A DNA stretch of 64,000 nucleotides from Nibrella saemangeumensis. Its GTDB lineage: Bacteria; Bacteroidota; Bacteroidia; Cytophagales; Spirosomataceae. Position numbers and translations under genes: made by a program. This document shows positions 24,792 through 32,817 of this stretch, piece after piece; the stretch's first letter is position 1, and each line of letters begins with the position of its first letter. Under the pieces are notes generated by a model. That model was not told where the DNA came from. It did not search any database and saw nothing but the letters and a program-made list of their open reading frames with translations. The DNA is taken from assembly GCF_039541915.1 (NCBI RefSeq), contig NZ_BAABHD010000030.1, forward strand, positions 186,001-250,000, given 5' to 3'.

Positions 24792-26962
24792 GCGTCTCCC
24801 ACCGGCGATGGGTCGGGCTGATATACCGTATTCAGGTTTACGGCAACCCAGCGCCCTTCGCGCAGGCTGTCCAGGGCGGCCAGCGTCGCCTGCGTGGTGT
24901 TGACCAGTTCGGCAAACGGAATGAGCGGTTCCCCTCCCTGGCGGATCTGCCCCACCAGCCGCCGGAACTGCTCGGTATGTCCCTTGTCCTGGCGCGTCGA
25001 CAGCGTTGTGAAGTTCTTGAACCCGTAACCTTTCAATGTCCGGAAGTTATCGAGCACCAGCGTCCGCTCCTGCGAATATACCTCTACCCGCTCTTTGGCG
25101 TAGGCTTTGCTGCCGTTGGCGAAATAGTTGATCACACCCGTAGCCCCGTTTTCGTAGCGCAGCAGCAGAGAAGCGGAGTCAGTCGTTTCAGACGGTTGCC
25201 GGCCCATGGCATTCAGACAAACCGCTACCACGCGGCTGCCGGTCAGGAAGGTGATCAGGTCGACATAATGACAGGCTTCGCCCAGAATGCGCCCACCGCC
25301 CACGGCCCGGTCGTGCACCCACGAGCTGGCGGGTATGGCGCCGGCGTTCATGGTGGCGACGATGTTCATCGGGACATCGCCGGAGCGGTCACCACCCAAT
25401 AGGGCCTTCATCTTCTGAGCGTGGGGCGAAAACCGCCGGTTGAAACCAACCAGCACCGTTTTGCCGCTCTCCTGCCAGGCGTTTATAATCGGCGGCAGCT
25501 CGTCGGTAAAGAGGCATAGCGGCTTTTCAACAAACACATGCTTGCCTGCCCGCAGGGCCTCTATCGTCAGCCGGGCGTGCAGGTTATGGCGGGTCGTAAT
25601 CACCACCAGATCAATGTCCGGGTCGGTCAGGATTTCGCGGTAGTCGGTGGTGCTGACGGCGATAGTATGCTTCCGGGCCAGCAGGGTGCCGTTCAGCCCC
25701 CCGGCGCTGGCAATGGTTTTCAGCTGAGCCCCACCCGCCTGCAATGCCGGCAGCAGCGTGGCTCCGGCAAAATTACCCGCGCCGATCACGCCCACCACAC
25801 CCTGGGTACTCTCGTATCGTACCTCTCGCAGCGTCACTGCCGACTGCACCGGTCCCTGCTCCGGATAGCTCAGCAGCGACGCAATGGAGCGGGAGCGGCT
25901 GATCTGACCATAAATGGTCTGGTACTGGTCCAGCGGCACCACTTCGCTGATCAGCGGGGTTACGTCCAGCTGACCCGTCGACAGCAGTTGCAGGATGGTC
26001 TGGAAGTTTCGGTTCTCGGTCCAGCGCACAAACGGCAGCGGATAGTCGTGCCCCTGCTGTTCGTAAACTTCATCGTAGCGACCGGGCCCGTAGGAGCATG
26101 ACACCTGAAACGTCAGTTCTTTCTCGTAAAACTCCGCCCGGCTCAGGTTCAGGCCAATCACGCCCACCAGCACAATCCGCCCCCGCTTACGGCTCATACG
26201 GGCGGCCTGCGAAATCAGCTCGTCCGTCTTCGTAGATGCCGTAATGATAACCCCATCCGCTCCAATGCCGCCCGTAAGCGACAATACTGCCGTCACCGGG
26301 TCGGTACCATCGGCAGGATTAAGGGTGATGATGCCTTTCTGCCGGGCCAGCGTCAGCTTCTGTTCGTCGATGTCGAGACCGATGACCCGGCAACCGTTCA
26401 GCCGGAGCAGCTCGGCGGTCAGCAGGCCAATCAGGCCGAGACCAACCACCACTACCGTTTCCCCCAGCGTCGGGTTCAGCAGCCGGATGCCCTGCAGGCC
26501 AATGGCCCCGATAACGGTAAACGCAGCTTCGTCGTCGCTCACCGCATCCGGTATCCGCACCACCAGGTTGCGCGGCACGCTCACCCATTCGGCATGGGGG
26601 CCATTGGAGGCTACCCGGTCACCGATGGCCAGATCAGTAATGCCTTCGCCAACGGCAAGCACCTCACCGACGTTGCAGTAGCCCAGCGGCAGCGGCTGAT
26701 CCAGTTTCCGGAAAACAGCTTCCAGGGTGGGAATCAGGCCATCGGTTCGAATCTTGTCCAGCACCTGCTTTACCTTATCGGGTTGCTGGCGGGCTTTGGC
26801 AACCAGGCTGGCCCGGCCAAACTCCACCAGCATCCGTTCTGTGCCCAGCGAGACCAGGCTCCGGCGCGTCCGGATCAGCACCTGCCCCCGGCGTACCTGC
26901 GGAGCCGGTACCTCTTCCAGAACGGTCTGCCCGTTTTTGAGGTTTTGTACGAGTTGTTTCAT
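24788..26962 (-). CDS. Bi-domain oxidoreductase: zinc-type alcohol dehydrogenase fused to Gfo/Idh/MocA
   Basis: Residues 1-360 form a medium-chain (MDR) dehydrogenase with a Rossmann motif VVVGLGLIGLLTAELL and an N-terminal GroES-like part. Residues about 375-715 form a Gfo/Idh/MocA oxidoreductase (GVIGAGNFAGATLLPAL, then the sugar-binding VEKPLC motif, the equivalent of EKP). This fusion is known from polysaccharide loci next to heparinase-like genes and may oxidise a sugar and pass on the product, giving a keto- or uronic-type sugar. It starts right after the truncated toxin gene (1-bp overlap at 26962) and leads the operon running down to 20127. Confidence 0.9.
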   Translation of the reverse strand: MKQLVQNLKNGQTVLEEVPAPQVRRGQVLIRTRRSLVSLGTERMLVEFGRASLVAKARQQPDKVKQVLDKIRTDGLIPTLEAVFRKLDQPLPLGYCNVGEVLAVGEGITDLAIGDRVASNGPHAEWVSVPRNLVVRIPDAVSDDEAAFTVIGAIGLQGIRLLNPTLGETVVVVGLGLIGLLTAELLRLNGCRVIGLDIDEQKLTLARQKGIITLNPADGTDPVTAVLSLTGGIGADGVIITASTKTDELISQAARMSRKRGRIVLVGVIGLNLSRAEFYEKELTFQVSCSYGPGRYDEVYEQQGHDYPLPFVRWTENRNFQTILQLLSTGQLDVTPLISEVVPLDQYQTIYGQISRSRSIASLLSYPEQGPVQSAVTLREVRYESTQGVVGVIGAGNFAGATLLPALQAGGAQLKTIASAGGLNGTLLARKHTIAVSTTDYREILTDPDIDLVVITTRHNLHARLTIEALRAGKHVFVEKPLCLFTDELPPIINAWQESGKTVLVGFNRRFSPHAQKMKALLGGDRSGDVPMNIVATMNAGAIPASSWVHDRAVGGGRILGEACHYVDLITFLTGSRVVAVCLNAMGRQPSETTDSASLLLRYENGATGVINYFANGSKAYAKERVEVYSQERTLVLDNFRTLKGYGFKNFTTLSTRQDKGHTEQFRRLVGQIRQGGEPLIPFAELVNTTQATLAALDSLREGRWVAVNLNTVYQPDPSPVGDA

Positions 26963-27213
26963 TATTTCTCCCGCAGCCGCCGATACATATCCCTGACCTG
27001 ATCTACCGAGTCCGCGCTTTCAATAGAGGAATTTGTGTTTTTTGAGGGAAGCTCAGCGCTAAAATGCTTATGCAGATAAGGTCTCTGATCGCGTAACTGC
27101 CGGGCTATATCGTCAGGGTTAATTTGCTCCACTCCAGAAGGGATAAGCTGATAGGCCGCCGTTGACTTGCCAACGCCATTCGGGCCGGCGATTACGTAAA
27201 ACGCCGGTTTCAT
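26962..27213 (-). pseudogene. Truncated zeta-toxin-like P-loop kinase
   Basis: The N-terminal 43 residues carry the zeta/AAA P-loop (IAGPNGVGKSTAAY) and the INPDDIARQL motif typical of zeta toxins, which phosphorylate UDP-GlcNAc precursors. Full-length relatives have about 180-200 residues; here only 83 remain. After residue 45 the sequence jumps to a Ser-rich linker and a short helix DQVRDMYRRLREK, consistent with an internal deletion that kept the true C-terminus. It is probably inactive. The start overlaps the antitoxin-like stop by 1 base (TAATG). Confidence 0.7.
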
Positions 27214-27518
27214 TAAACTACAATTTCTATTCGCCCATCTGCATATTCTTCAATCACATGCCCATTCCGCTCATACACAATAGGTAGTCCCCGACTAAAA
27301 GCCTGCTCCTTTACCTTAGCCATAACCGCTTCGGCAATCCGGGCGAAGTCCTCCTCATTCATCTCCCGAATGGTTTTGGTCGCTCCTCCGTAAAGCGGCA
27401 TGATTGGTTTTGACTCGGCAGGCCCAGTCTCGGCCAGTTGCGTATTGATGGCTAAGTCCATAGTATCATTCGAAAGGTTTCCAGTAACTACCCGGCTAAA
27501 GTAAACAACACCCGCCAT
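27213..27518 (-). CDS. Antitoxin-like partner of the zeta-type toxin
   Basis: This 101-residue protein has a variable N-terminus, a helix (TKTIREMNEEDFARIAEAVMAKVKEQA) and a C-terminal hairpin ending NGHVIEEYADGRIEIV. Small proteins with this ending are commonly found directly before zeta-like kinases in Bacteroidota. It should neutralise the toxin or repress the operon. It seems intact although the toxin is shortened. Transcribed away from the phosphatase gene at 27654. Confidence 0.6.
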   Translation of the reverse strand: MAGVVYFSRVVTGNLSNDTMDLAINTQLAETGPAESKPIMPLYGGATKTIREMNEEDFARIAEAVMAKVKEQAFSRGLPIVYERNGHVIEEYADGRIEIVV

Positions 27519-27598
27519 ATTTCGATAGTTCAGCCAGACCTTCGCGCCGGGCCGCCCTTTCGGTTGACCCTGTTGCGTTTTCCTTCAAAGTTTGTGCG

Positions 27599-27606
27599 TA
27601 TCTTTG
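27599..27606 (+). promoter_or_regulatory. -7 promoter element (TATCTTTG) for CapC-like gene
   Basis: A match to the Bacteroidota TAnnTTTG element 47 bp before the ATG at 27654, with TTG-containing sequence upstream near 27572. Confidence 0.55.
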
Positions 27607-27653
27607 CCCGCTTTTCGTTACAAGAGAAAGCATGACCCGTTGTTATACCGATA

Positions 27654-28421
27654 ATGAGTATCTGGTCACGATTTAAGCAGGCATTTAACGGACATACCGG
27701 CGAAACAGCTGAGCTGCCTGCCAACCCCTGTTTCTGGCAGGCGGATATGCACTCGCATTTCCTGCCCGGTGTCGACGATGGCGTCGACACCCCCGAACAG
27801 GCGCTCGAATGCCTGCAGCAGTTCGCCGAATGGGGCATCCGTACCGTCATTACTACCCCCCACGTCAGCCGGGACTGGCACCCCAATGAGTCGGCTACCC
27901 TCCGCGCCGGACAAGCGACCCTGCAAACCCTGGCCAATGCCCATAACCTTCCGCTCCGGATTGAAGTGGCGGCCGAATACCTGATCGATGATTTTTTTCC
28001 GGAACTGCTGGCCCACAACGACCTGCTCACCTTTGGCCCGCAGAAGTACCTGCTGATCGAAACCGGCTGGGCCTCGGCCCCGTTTCAGTTTAGCGACCTG
28101 GTGTTCCGGATTCAGACCAAAGGCTATACGCCCGTGCTGGCCCACCCCGAGCGGTATCGCTATTTCCACGACGACCTCGCGGGCCTCACCCGCCTGCACG
28201 AAGCCGGTTGCCACTTCCAGCTCAACTGGATGTCGCTGACGGGCCGCTACGGCAGCCGCATTCAGGCCCAGGCCCGGCTGCTCCTCAAGCACGGCCTGGT
28301 CGACTTCCTCGGCAGCGATCTGCACCGCCCCCAGGACCTGCCGGCCCTGGCTGCCCTGTTTACCTCCTCCGACTACGAGCTGCTAAAGGCCCAGCCGCTG
28401 AAGAATGCGGGATTGGTTTGA
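27654..28421 (+). CDS. CapC/YwqE-type tyrosine-protein phosphatase (PHP fold)
   Basis: The 255-residue PHP-domain protein has metal-binding motifs DMHSHFLPGVDDG at about residues 31-43, TTPHVSRDW near 72, E-containing strand EVAAEYLID near 106, LAHPERYRY near 163 and SDLHRP near 222. In this family manganese-type metals serve to remove phosphate from tyrosine autokinases. It should dephosphorylate the Wzc protein at 50574-52946, cycling the polymerisation machine. It is the only EPS gene in the block on the plus strand and has its own promoter, 22 kb from its likely substrate's gene. Confidence 0.92.
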   Translation: MSIWSRFKQAFNGHTGETAELPANPCFWQADMHSHFLPGVDDGVDTPEQALECLQQFAEWGIRTVITTPHVSRDWHPNESATLRAGQATLQTLANAHNLPLRIEVAAEYLIDDFFPELLAHNDLLTFGPQKYLLIETGWASAPFQFSDLVFRIQTKGYTPVLAHPERYRYFHDDLAGLTRLHEAGCHFQLNWMSLTGRYGSRIQAQARLLLKHGLVDFLGSDLHRPQDLPALAALFTSSDYELLKAQPLKNAGLV

Positions 28422-28432
28422 CGCCCCTTACT

Positions 28433-28608
28433 ACACCCCCCTGCCCCCCTTGTTAGGGGGGATAGCTCCGCTATGCCACCTTTGACGAGTATAAGGTCTC
28501 ATCGGGCATTGCAATACAGGACAGGACTTGCAAAATAAGAACATTCGCTGTTCGCAATAGAGTTGGCACAGCGAAGCATCCCCCCTATCAAGGGGGGTAG
28601 GGGGGTGT
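28433..28608. mobile_element. MITE-like element, copy 1 (176 bp)
   Basis: The left end ACACCCCCCTGCCCCCCTTG continues into a G-run, and the right end is its inverted counterpart (CTATCAAGGGGGG, then GTAGGGGGGTGT). Each end can itself fold (CCCCCC/GGGGGG). The core is AT-richer and has no reading frame. It is the same size and has the same ends as 29041-29217. Confidence 0.7.
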
Positions 28609-28620
28609 GGAACAACTCAC

Positions 28621-29025
28621 CTAAAAAGGGGGGCAGGGGGGTGTGGAACCGCTCCCCCTCCCCTCCTCAAAATCCAGAATAAAATTCTCAATTACCCCCA
28701 ACACCGCAACCGTCCGATGCAGCACCTCGTAATCGGTAAAGCGGAGAACGGTCAGGCCGAGTTCCTGGAGACGCTGCTCCTTCCGCATATCCCGTTCCGC
28801 CACTTCGGCAAACTGATGGCTGTAACCGTCCAGCTCGATGACCAGTCGCAGGCGGTGGCAATAGAAATCAGCGATGAACTGGTCGATGGGTTTCTGCCGG
28901 TGGAAATCGTAGCCCATTAGCTGATCGCGCTTCAGGTGCTGCCAAAGCCGGATTTCTGATTTGGTCGCGTTGTTCCGTAACTGCCGGGCAAGTTCTTTGA
29001 GTTTGGGGTTGTAATGGATTTTCAT
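28621..29025 (-). CDS. DUF559 domain protein (Vsr-like endonuclease fold)
   Basis: Start at ATG 29025 (MKIHYNPKLKELARQLR); the longer frame to 29085 is encoded by repeat DNA. DUF559 features are NNATKSEIRLWQHLK, YDFHRQKPIDQFIADFYC (the PD-type Asp) and LVIELDGYSH (the E-x-D pair), a restriction-endonuclease-like core seen in Vsr-type proteins and transferred between genomes. The real function is not established. The last residues (GSTPPCPPF) are encoded by half of the flanking repeat, so the original C-terminus was replaced or extended. It sits between two MITE-like copies like a cargo gene. Confidence 0.85.
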   Translation of the reverse strand: MKIHYNPKLKELARQLRNNATKSEIRLWQHLKRDQLMGYDFHRQKPIDQFIADFYCHRLRLVIELDGYSHQFAEVAERDMRKEQRLQELGLTVLRFTDYEVLHRTVAVLGVIENFILDFEEGRGSGSTPPCPPF

Positions 29026-29040
29026 GGGATGATGGTTTTT

Positions 29041-29217
29041 ACACCCCCTACCCCCCTTGTTAGGGGGGATGCTTCGCTGCTCCAATGCTCTTGAGCGAGA
29101 GGCTATCTATGGAGTTTGCGATGTACTTTAAGAATTGCAATGCAACTACACTAGCTATCTACCCATAAAGTTGGCCCAGCGAAGCCATCCCCCCTATCAA
29201 GGGGGGCAGGGGGGTGT
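29041..29217. mobile_element. MITE-like element, copy 2 (177 bp)
   Basis: The left end ACACCCCCTACCCCCCTTG and the inverted right end CAAGGGGGGCAGGGGGGTGT match copy 1. The inner TIR parts also share GATGCTTCGCTG with its inverted form CAGCGAAGC. The core is AT-rich and non-coding. Confidence 0.7.
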
Positions 29218-29256
29218 CTCCTTTAGACGCACACCCACCCCCGCCGTCATTTCCTG

Positions 29257-30210
29257 TCACCCCTCCTGCCCCACCATCATCCGGGCGACATCCGCCATTT
29301 TGTAGGTAGCCGACCAGCCCAATACCTGCCGGGCTTTGGCCGGGTTCGAGTGACCCTCAGCGATATCAGAGGGGCGAAAAAAAGAGGGATCACACTCGAC
29401 ATACGGCTCCCAATCCAGCCCAACGGCCGAAAAAACCGTGTGGATAAAATCGCGCAGTTTATGGGTTTCTCCCGTCGAGATCACAAAATCGTCGGGGACC
29501 GGCTGCTGCAGCATGAGCCACATGGCTTCGACATACTCCGGTGCCCAGCCCCAGTCCCGGGCGATGTCGATGTTACCCAGGACCAGCTTTTCGCTGCTCC
29601 CGCCGGCAATCCGCTGTGCCGCTCTGACAATCTTCTGGGTCACAAACCGCTCCGGCCGCAGGGGCGACTCGTGGTTGAACAGAATCCCCGTGCAGGCGTA
29701 CAGATTATACGCTTCCCGGTAGTTGGCGACCTGCCAGTAGGCCGTCGCTTTGGCCACACCGTAGGGACTGCGCGGTTTAAAGGGCGTGTTCTCATCGGCG
29801 CGCAGCTTCCCGGTATCGCCGAACGATTCGCTCGATCCGGCATTGTAAAACCGAATGGGCAGGTCACTGAAGCGGATAGCCTCCAGCAGGTTCAGCGTAC
29901 CCATGCTGATGCTCTCCAGGGTCTCGACGGGCTGTTCAAACGACAGCCCGACCGAACTCTGGCCCGCCAGGTTATACACCTCATCGGGCCTGACGCGCAG
30001 CAGGGTTTGCAGCACACTCCGAAAATCATTGATGCTGATGGAGACCAGTTTGACCTGCCGGCGAATGCCCAGCCGCTCCAGGTTCTGAAACGAAGCCATC
30101 TGGGCATCGCGTGAGCCCCCGTACACCTCGTAGCCTTTTGAAAGTAACAGTTTGGCCAGGTAAGCCCCGTCCTGACCAGACACCCCGCAGATTAACGCCT
30201 TTTTTGTCAT
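29257..30210 (-). CDS. gmd: GDP-mannose 4,6-dehydratase
   Basis: Start at ATG 30210 (MTKKALICGVSGQDG), since the 46 codons before it are not protein-like. SDR motifs: GVSGQDGAYL (NADP binding), AGQSSVGLSFEQP, GSSESFGDT and YGVAKATAYW (catalytic Tyr/Lys), then the sugar-site FNHESPLRPERFVT. It converts GDP-D-mannose to GDP-4-keto-6-deoxy-D-mannose, the precursor of fucose, rhamnose, perosamine and related sugars. No dedicated Fcl or Rmd reductase is in the window, so the second step lies elsewhere or uses another SDR. Confidence 0.93.
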   Translation of the reverse strand: MTKKALICGVSGQDGAYLAKLLLSKGYEVYGGSRDAQMASFQNLERLGIRRQVKLVSISINDFRSVLQTLLRVRPDEVYNLAGQSSVGLSFEQPVETLESISMGTLNLLEAIRFSDLPIRFYNAGSSESFGDTGKLRADENTPFKPRSPYGVAKATAYWQVANYREAYNLYACTGILFNHESPLRPERFVTQKIVRAAQRIAGGSSEKLVLGNIDIARDWGWAPEYVEAMWLMLQQPVPDDFVISTGETHKLRDFIHTVFSAVGLDWEPYVECDPSFFRPSDIAEGHSNPAKARQVLGWSATYKMADVARMMVGQEG

Positions 30211-30486
30211 AGGTAGAGTATCCCCTCGCTTACACCGCAACACCGACATTGACATCAGCCACCAAGGTCTGCTTACCGTAGCTCCGGCAGGACAGTGCCA
30301 AAGCGGAGTGGGTCGCCCAAAGTTAGGTACCTGCCCCCAATCGGCCAAAGTTGGTTGTTTCAGATTGCCGCGTAAGGCTCAATTTGTCAATAGAAATTAA
30401 ACGCTGCGGCTCGTTGCTAAGAGAACATCAAATAGTCTGAAAGTTTGGCCTCGTAGCAGATTAGTTCTAATTTAGTAGGCTGTATC

Positions 30487-30900
30487 ATGAGAGTAAATCA
30501 GACAATTGTAGGCAAAGCGAACCTGACCGGATTTTCCCGCTTTACAACGGAGGAATTACAGGCTCATGTTTTATCAGGTAGTAACGAGGAGGTTCATGGC
30601 GACTTCGTTTTCACTATGCACGGTACAGCGGAATTTACTAGTAATTTGGGATGGGCTTTCAGCCCACAGAAGCGAAGCGGTCAAGTCCTTTTTAGTGACC
30701 CGACTAGGTTGAGTCTATCTGGAGCGTTTACCGGCTTACATCCCCCGACAGTCTTTAGCTGTTTAGCTGCCTACAGGAAGCTTTTGAGGGGATTCCAAAC
30801 TGGCCCGATTTCTTCCTTCTTTCGGGAGAAGCCTTTATTACAGCCTAATATTCTCCTCTGTAACCAAGTTTATATATTTACTCTTCATCCTCTAAGATAA
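30487..30900 (+). CDS. Doubtful small open frame, 137 codons
   Basis: A plus-strand frame overlaps the FkbM gene's 3' end by 16 bp and has no recognised domain. A possible promoter lies before it (TTTG at 30444-30447, then 20 bp, then TAATTTAG at 30468-30475), but this would leave only a few bases of leader. The rest of 30211-30884 has no other candidate gene. It may be the eroded trace of a lost gene or noise. Confidence 0.25.
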   Translation: MRVNQTIVGKANLTGFSRFTTEELQAHVLSGSNEEVHGDFVFTMHGTAEFTSNLGWAFSPQKRSGQVLFSDPTRLSLSGAFTGLHPPTVFSCLAAYRKLLRGFQTGPISSFFREKPLLQPNILLCNQVYIFTLHPLR

Positions 30901-31667
30901 GCGTGATACTCTCCTTCTGAAATTTTATCAACCACATAACCACTATCGATTAGTAAATCCTTAGCTTCGTTAGGCTTTATTCCAAGAGCTATCATTCTGA
31001 CAATGTTCTCTTCGTAAAAGATATGTTTTACACGCCTTTCTTGTATCAATTTAGATGCACCCTTAATAACCCACGTATCTGCTCCTTCCACATCTATTTT
31101 CAATACAGATATTTCTGATAATCCTTTTTCATCAACATACTTATCTATTGTTGTAACTTCTACTTGAATAGAATCTTCTGATTGGCCAAAAGCGAAACCA
31201 CCCCAACCAGTTTGACCATACTTATTTCCCAAACTAAAGCTTAAATTGCCTATCTTTTCCCCTAAAGCAAATGGTTCTATTGTTACTCTATTGGCAAATC
31301 CATTTTTTTCTATATTATTAATTAATGGTTTTATATTTAATGGCGATGCCTCAAATGCAATAGCTGTATTAGATGGATTAGAACCTACCCACAATACAGA
31401 AAAATAACCATAATTTGCTCCTACATCGATAAGAGTCCCTCCCTTTTGCGAAAGTTTTAAAATTGCCTTCGTTAAAGGTAATTCGTAGAAGCCATTATAA
31501 ATAATCGATTGATGGCCAATATCATTCTTCGTTAAATCAAGTTTGATATTAGGGTTAAAGTGGAGAGAAATATTTTTTTCCTGACGAATCGGAAAAAATC
31601 TTTTTAATCTCCAAGTTAGCTTATCTCTTAACAATAGAGGGTAAACTAATCTCATTAAAAACTGCAT
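30885..31667 (-). CDS. FkbM family methyltransferase
   Basis: Start at ATG 31667 (MQFLMRLVYPLLL) leaves a 58-bp gap to wecB; a longer frame to 31808 would overlap wecB by 83 bp. SAM-binding motif IDVGANYGYFS, acidic strand IAFEASPLN, and the FkbM signature VLKIDVEGADTWVIKGA. It probably O-methylates a sugar of the polymer, often as a capping or recognition mark. The gene is AT-rich like the island core further right. Confidence 0.88.
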   Translation of the reverse strand: MQFLMRLVYPLLLRDKLTWRLKRFFPIRQEKNISLHFNPNIKLDLTKNDIGHQSIIYNGFYELPLTKAILKLSQKGGTLIDVGANYGYFSVLWVGSNPSNTAIAFEASPLNIKPLINNIEKNGFANRVTIEPFALGEKIGNLSFSLGNKYGQTGWGGFAFGQSEDSIQVEVTTIDKYVDEKGLSEISVLKIDVEGADTWVIKGASKLIQERRVKHIFYEENIVRMIALGIKPNEAKDLLIDSGYVVDKISEGEYHAYLRG

Positions 31668-31725
31668 AATATTTAGAGAATTATTTTTGCGAAACGTAAA
31701 ATTATTTAAATACTTCTTACTATGA

Positions 31726-32814
31726 CTATTGGGATAGTATAGTTGCAACCCGCTCAGCCGTCTTACCATCCCACAAATCAGGCACTTTTCCAGCTTTAGC
31801 CTTTCCATCCAGAATCTCGACCACTCTTTGATGAACCGTCACCGGGTTTAAATCAGCTAGAAGCTGATTTGTACCGACCTCCACCGTTACCGGCCTTTCA
31901 GTACTGTTGCGAAAAGTTAAACAAGGAACTTTTAAGTATGTAGTTTCTTCCTGAATACCACCTGAATCAGTGATCATAATTGCGGCCTGCTCCATCAGGT
32001 CCAGGAATTCCAGATAGCCCTGCGGCTGCATCAGCCGTACATTTGGAATCGCTTCTAACCGGCTTGTCAGCCCGAACTTCTTCAGGTTGTTTCGGGTGCG
32101 GGGGTGAATGGGAAACAGTACAGTTTTGTGACGGGCGGTATCTTCTACAATTTGCAAAATGCTCAACAGCCCCACTTCACTGTCTACATTGGCCGGACGG
32201 TGCATCGTGACAATCACATAGCCCTTTGGCTCCAGTCCTAATCGACCGACTTCATTAAGGGTGGCCGCCTTCTGGCGATAATACACCAGCGAGTCGATCA
32301 TGACGTTGCCGACGAAATAAACTTTATCGTCAGGTACGTTCTCCCGCTTTAGGTTTTCCAGACCGGCCGGTTCCGAGACAAACAGATAGTCAGCAATCGC
32401 ATCGGTCAGAATGCGATTGTTCTCTTCGGGCATTCGCCGGTCGCCACTCCGCAATCCGGCCTCTACGTGGGCTACCGGCACCTGCTTTTTATTAGCTACC
32501 AGGGCACAGGCCAGCGTTGAGTTAACATCCCCAACTACAAGTACTAGGTCCGGCCGTTCCGCATCTATAATTTGCTCAAATGCCAGCATCATGTTGGCAA
32601 TCTGCTGCGTGGGCGACCCTCCACCAACACCCAGAAAATAGTCGGGCGTGGGTAACTCCAACTGCTGAAAAAAAACATCGCTCATCAGCGCATCGTGGTG
32701 CTGACCGGTATGAACAATTTTGGATTGAATCTGTTGATACCGCTGAAAAGCACGGTGCAGCGGGGCTACTTTCATAAAATTGGGCCGGGCACCAACTATA
32801 CTTAAAATCTTCAT
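31726..32814 (-). CDS. wecB: UDP-N-acetylglucosamine 2-epimerase (non-hydrolysing)
   Basis: The 362-residue protein begins MKILSIVGARPNFMKVAPL, the family's N-terminal signature. Also present are VHTGQHHD, VVGDVNSTLA, HVEAGLRS and the C-terminal domain with TDSGGIQEE and the glutamate-rich substrate loop. It interconverts UDP-GlcNAc and UDP-ManNAc. Together with the dehydrogenase at 54021-55295 it gives a route to UDP-ManNAcA. Spacing of 3 bp to the Gfo/Idh gene upstream indicates an operon. Confidence 0.95.
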   Translation of the reverse strand: MKILSIVGARPNFMKVAPLHRAFQRYQQIQSKIVHTGQHHDALMSDVFFQQLELPTPDYFLGVGGGSPTQQIANMMLAFEQIIDAERPDLVLVVGDVNSTLACALVANKKQVPVAHVEAGLRSGDRRMPEENNRILTDAIADYLFVSEPAGLENLKRENVPDDKVYFVGNVMIDSLVYYRQKAATLNEVGRLGLEPKGYVIVTMHRPANVDSEVGLLSILQIVEDTARHKTVLFPIHPRTRNNLKKFGLTSRLEAIPNVRLMQPQGYLEFLDLMEQAAIMITDSGGIQEETTYLKVPCLTFRNSTERPVTVEVGTNQLLADLNPVTVHQRVVEILDGKAKAGKVPDLWDGKTAERVATILSQ

Positions 32815-32817
32815 GCG

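Noticed and set aside
28433..29217. CRISPR array suspected because of repeated C-rich/G-rich blocks
   Set aside because: The blocks are inverted pairs at irregular spacing with no unique spacers of constant length and no cas genes; they are ends of MITE-like elements.
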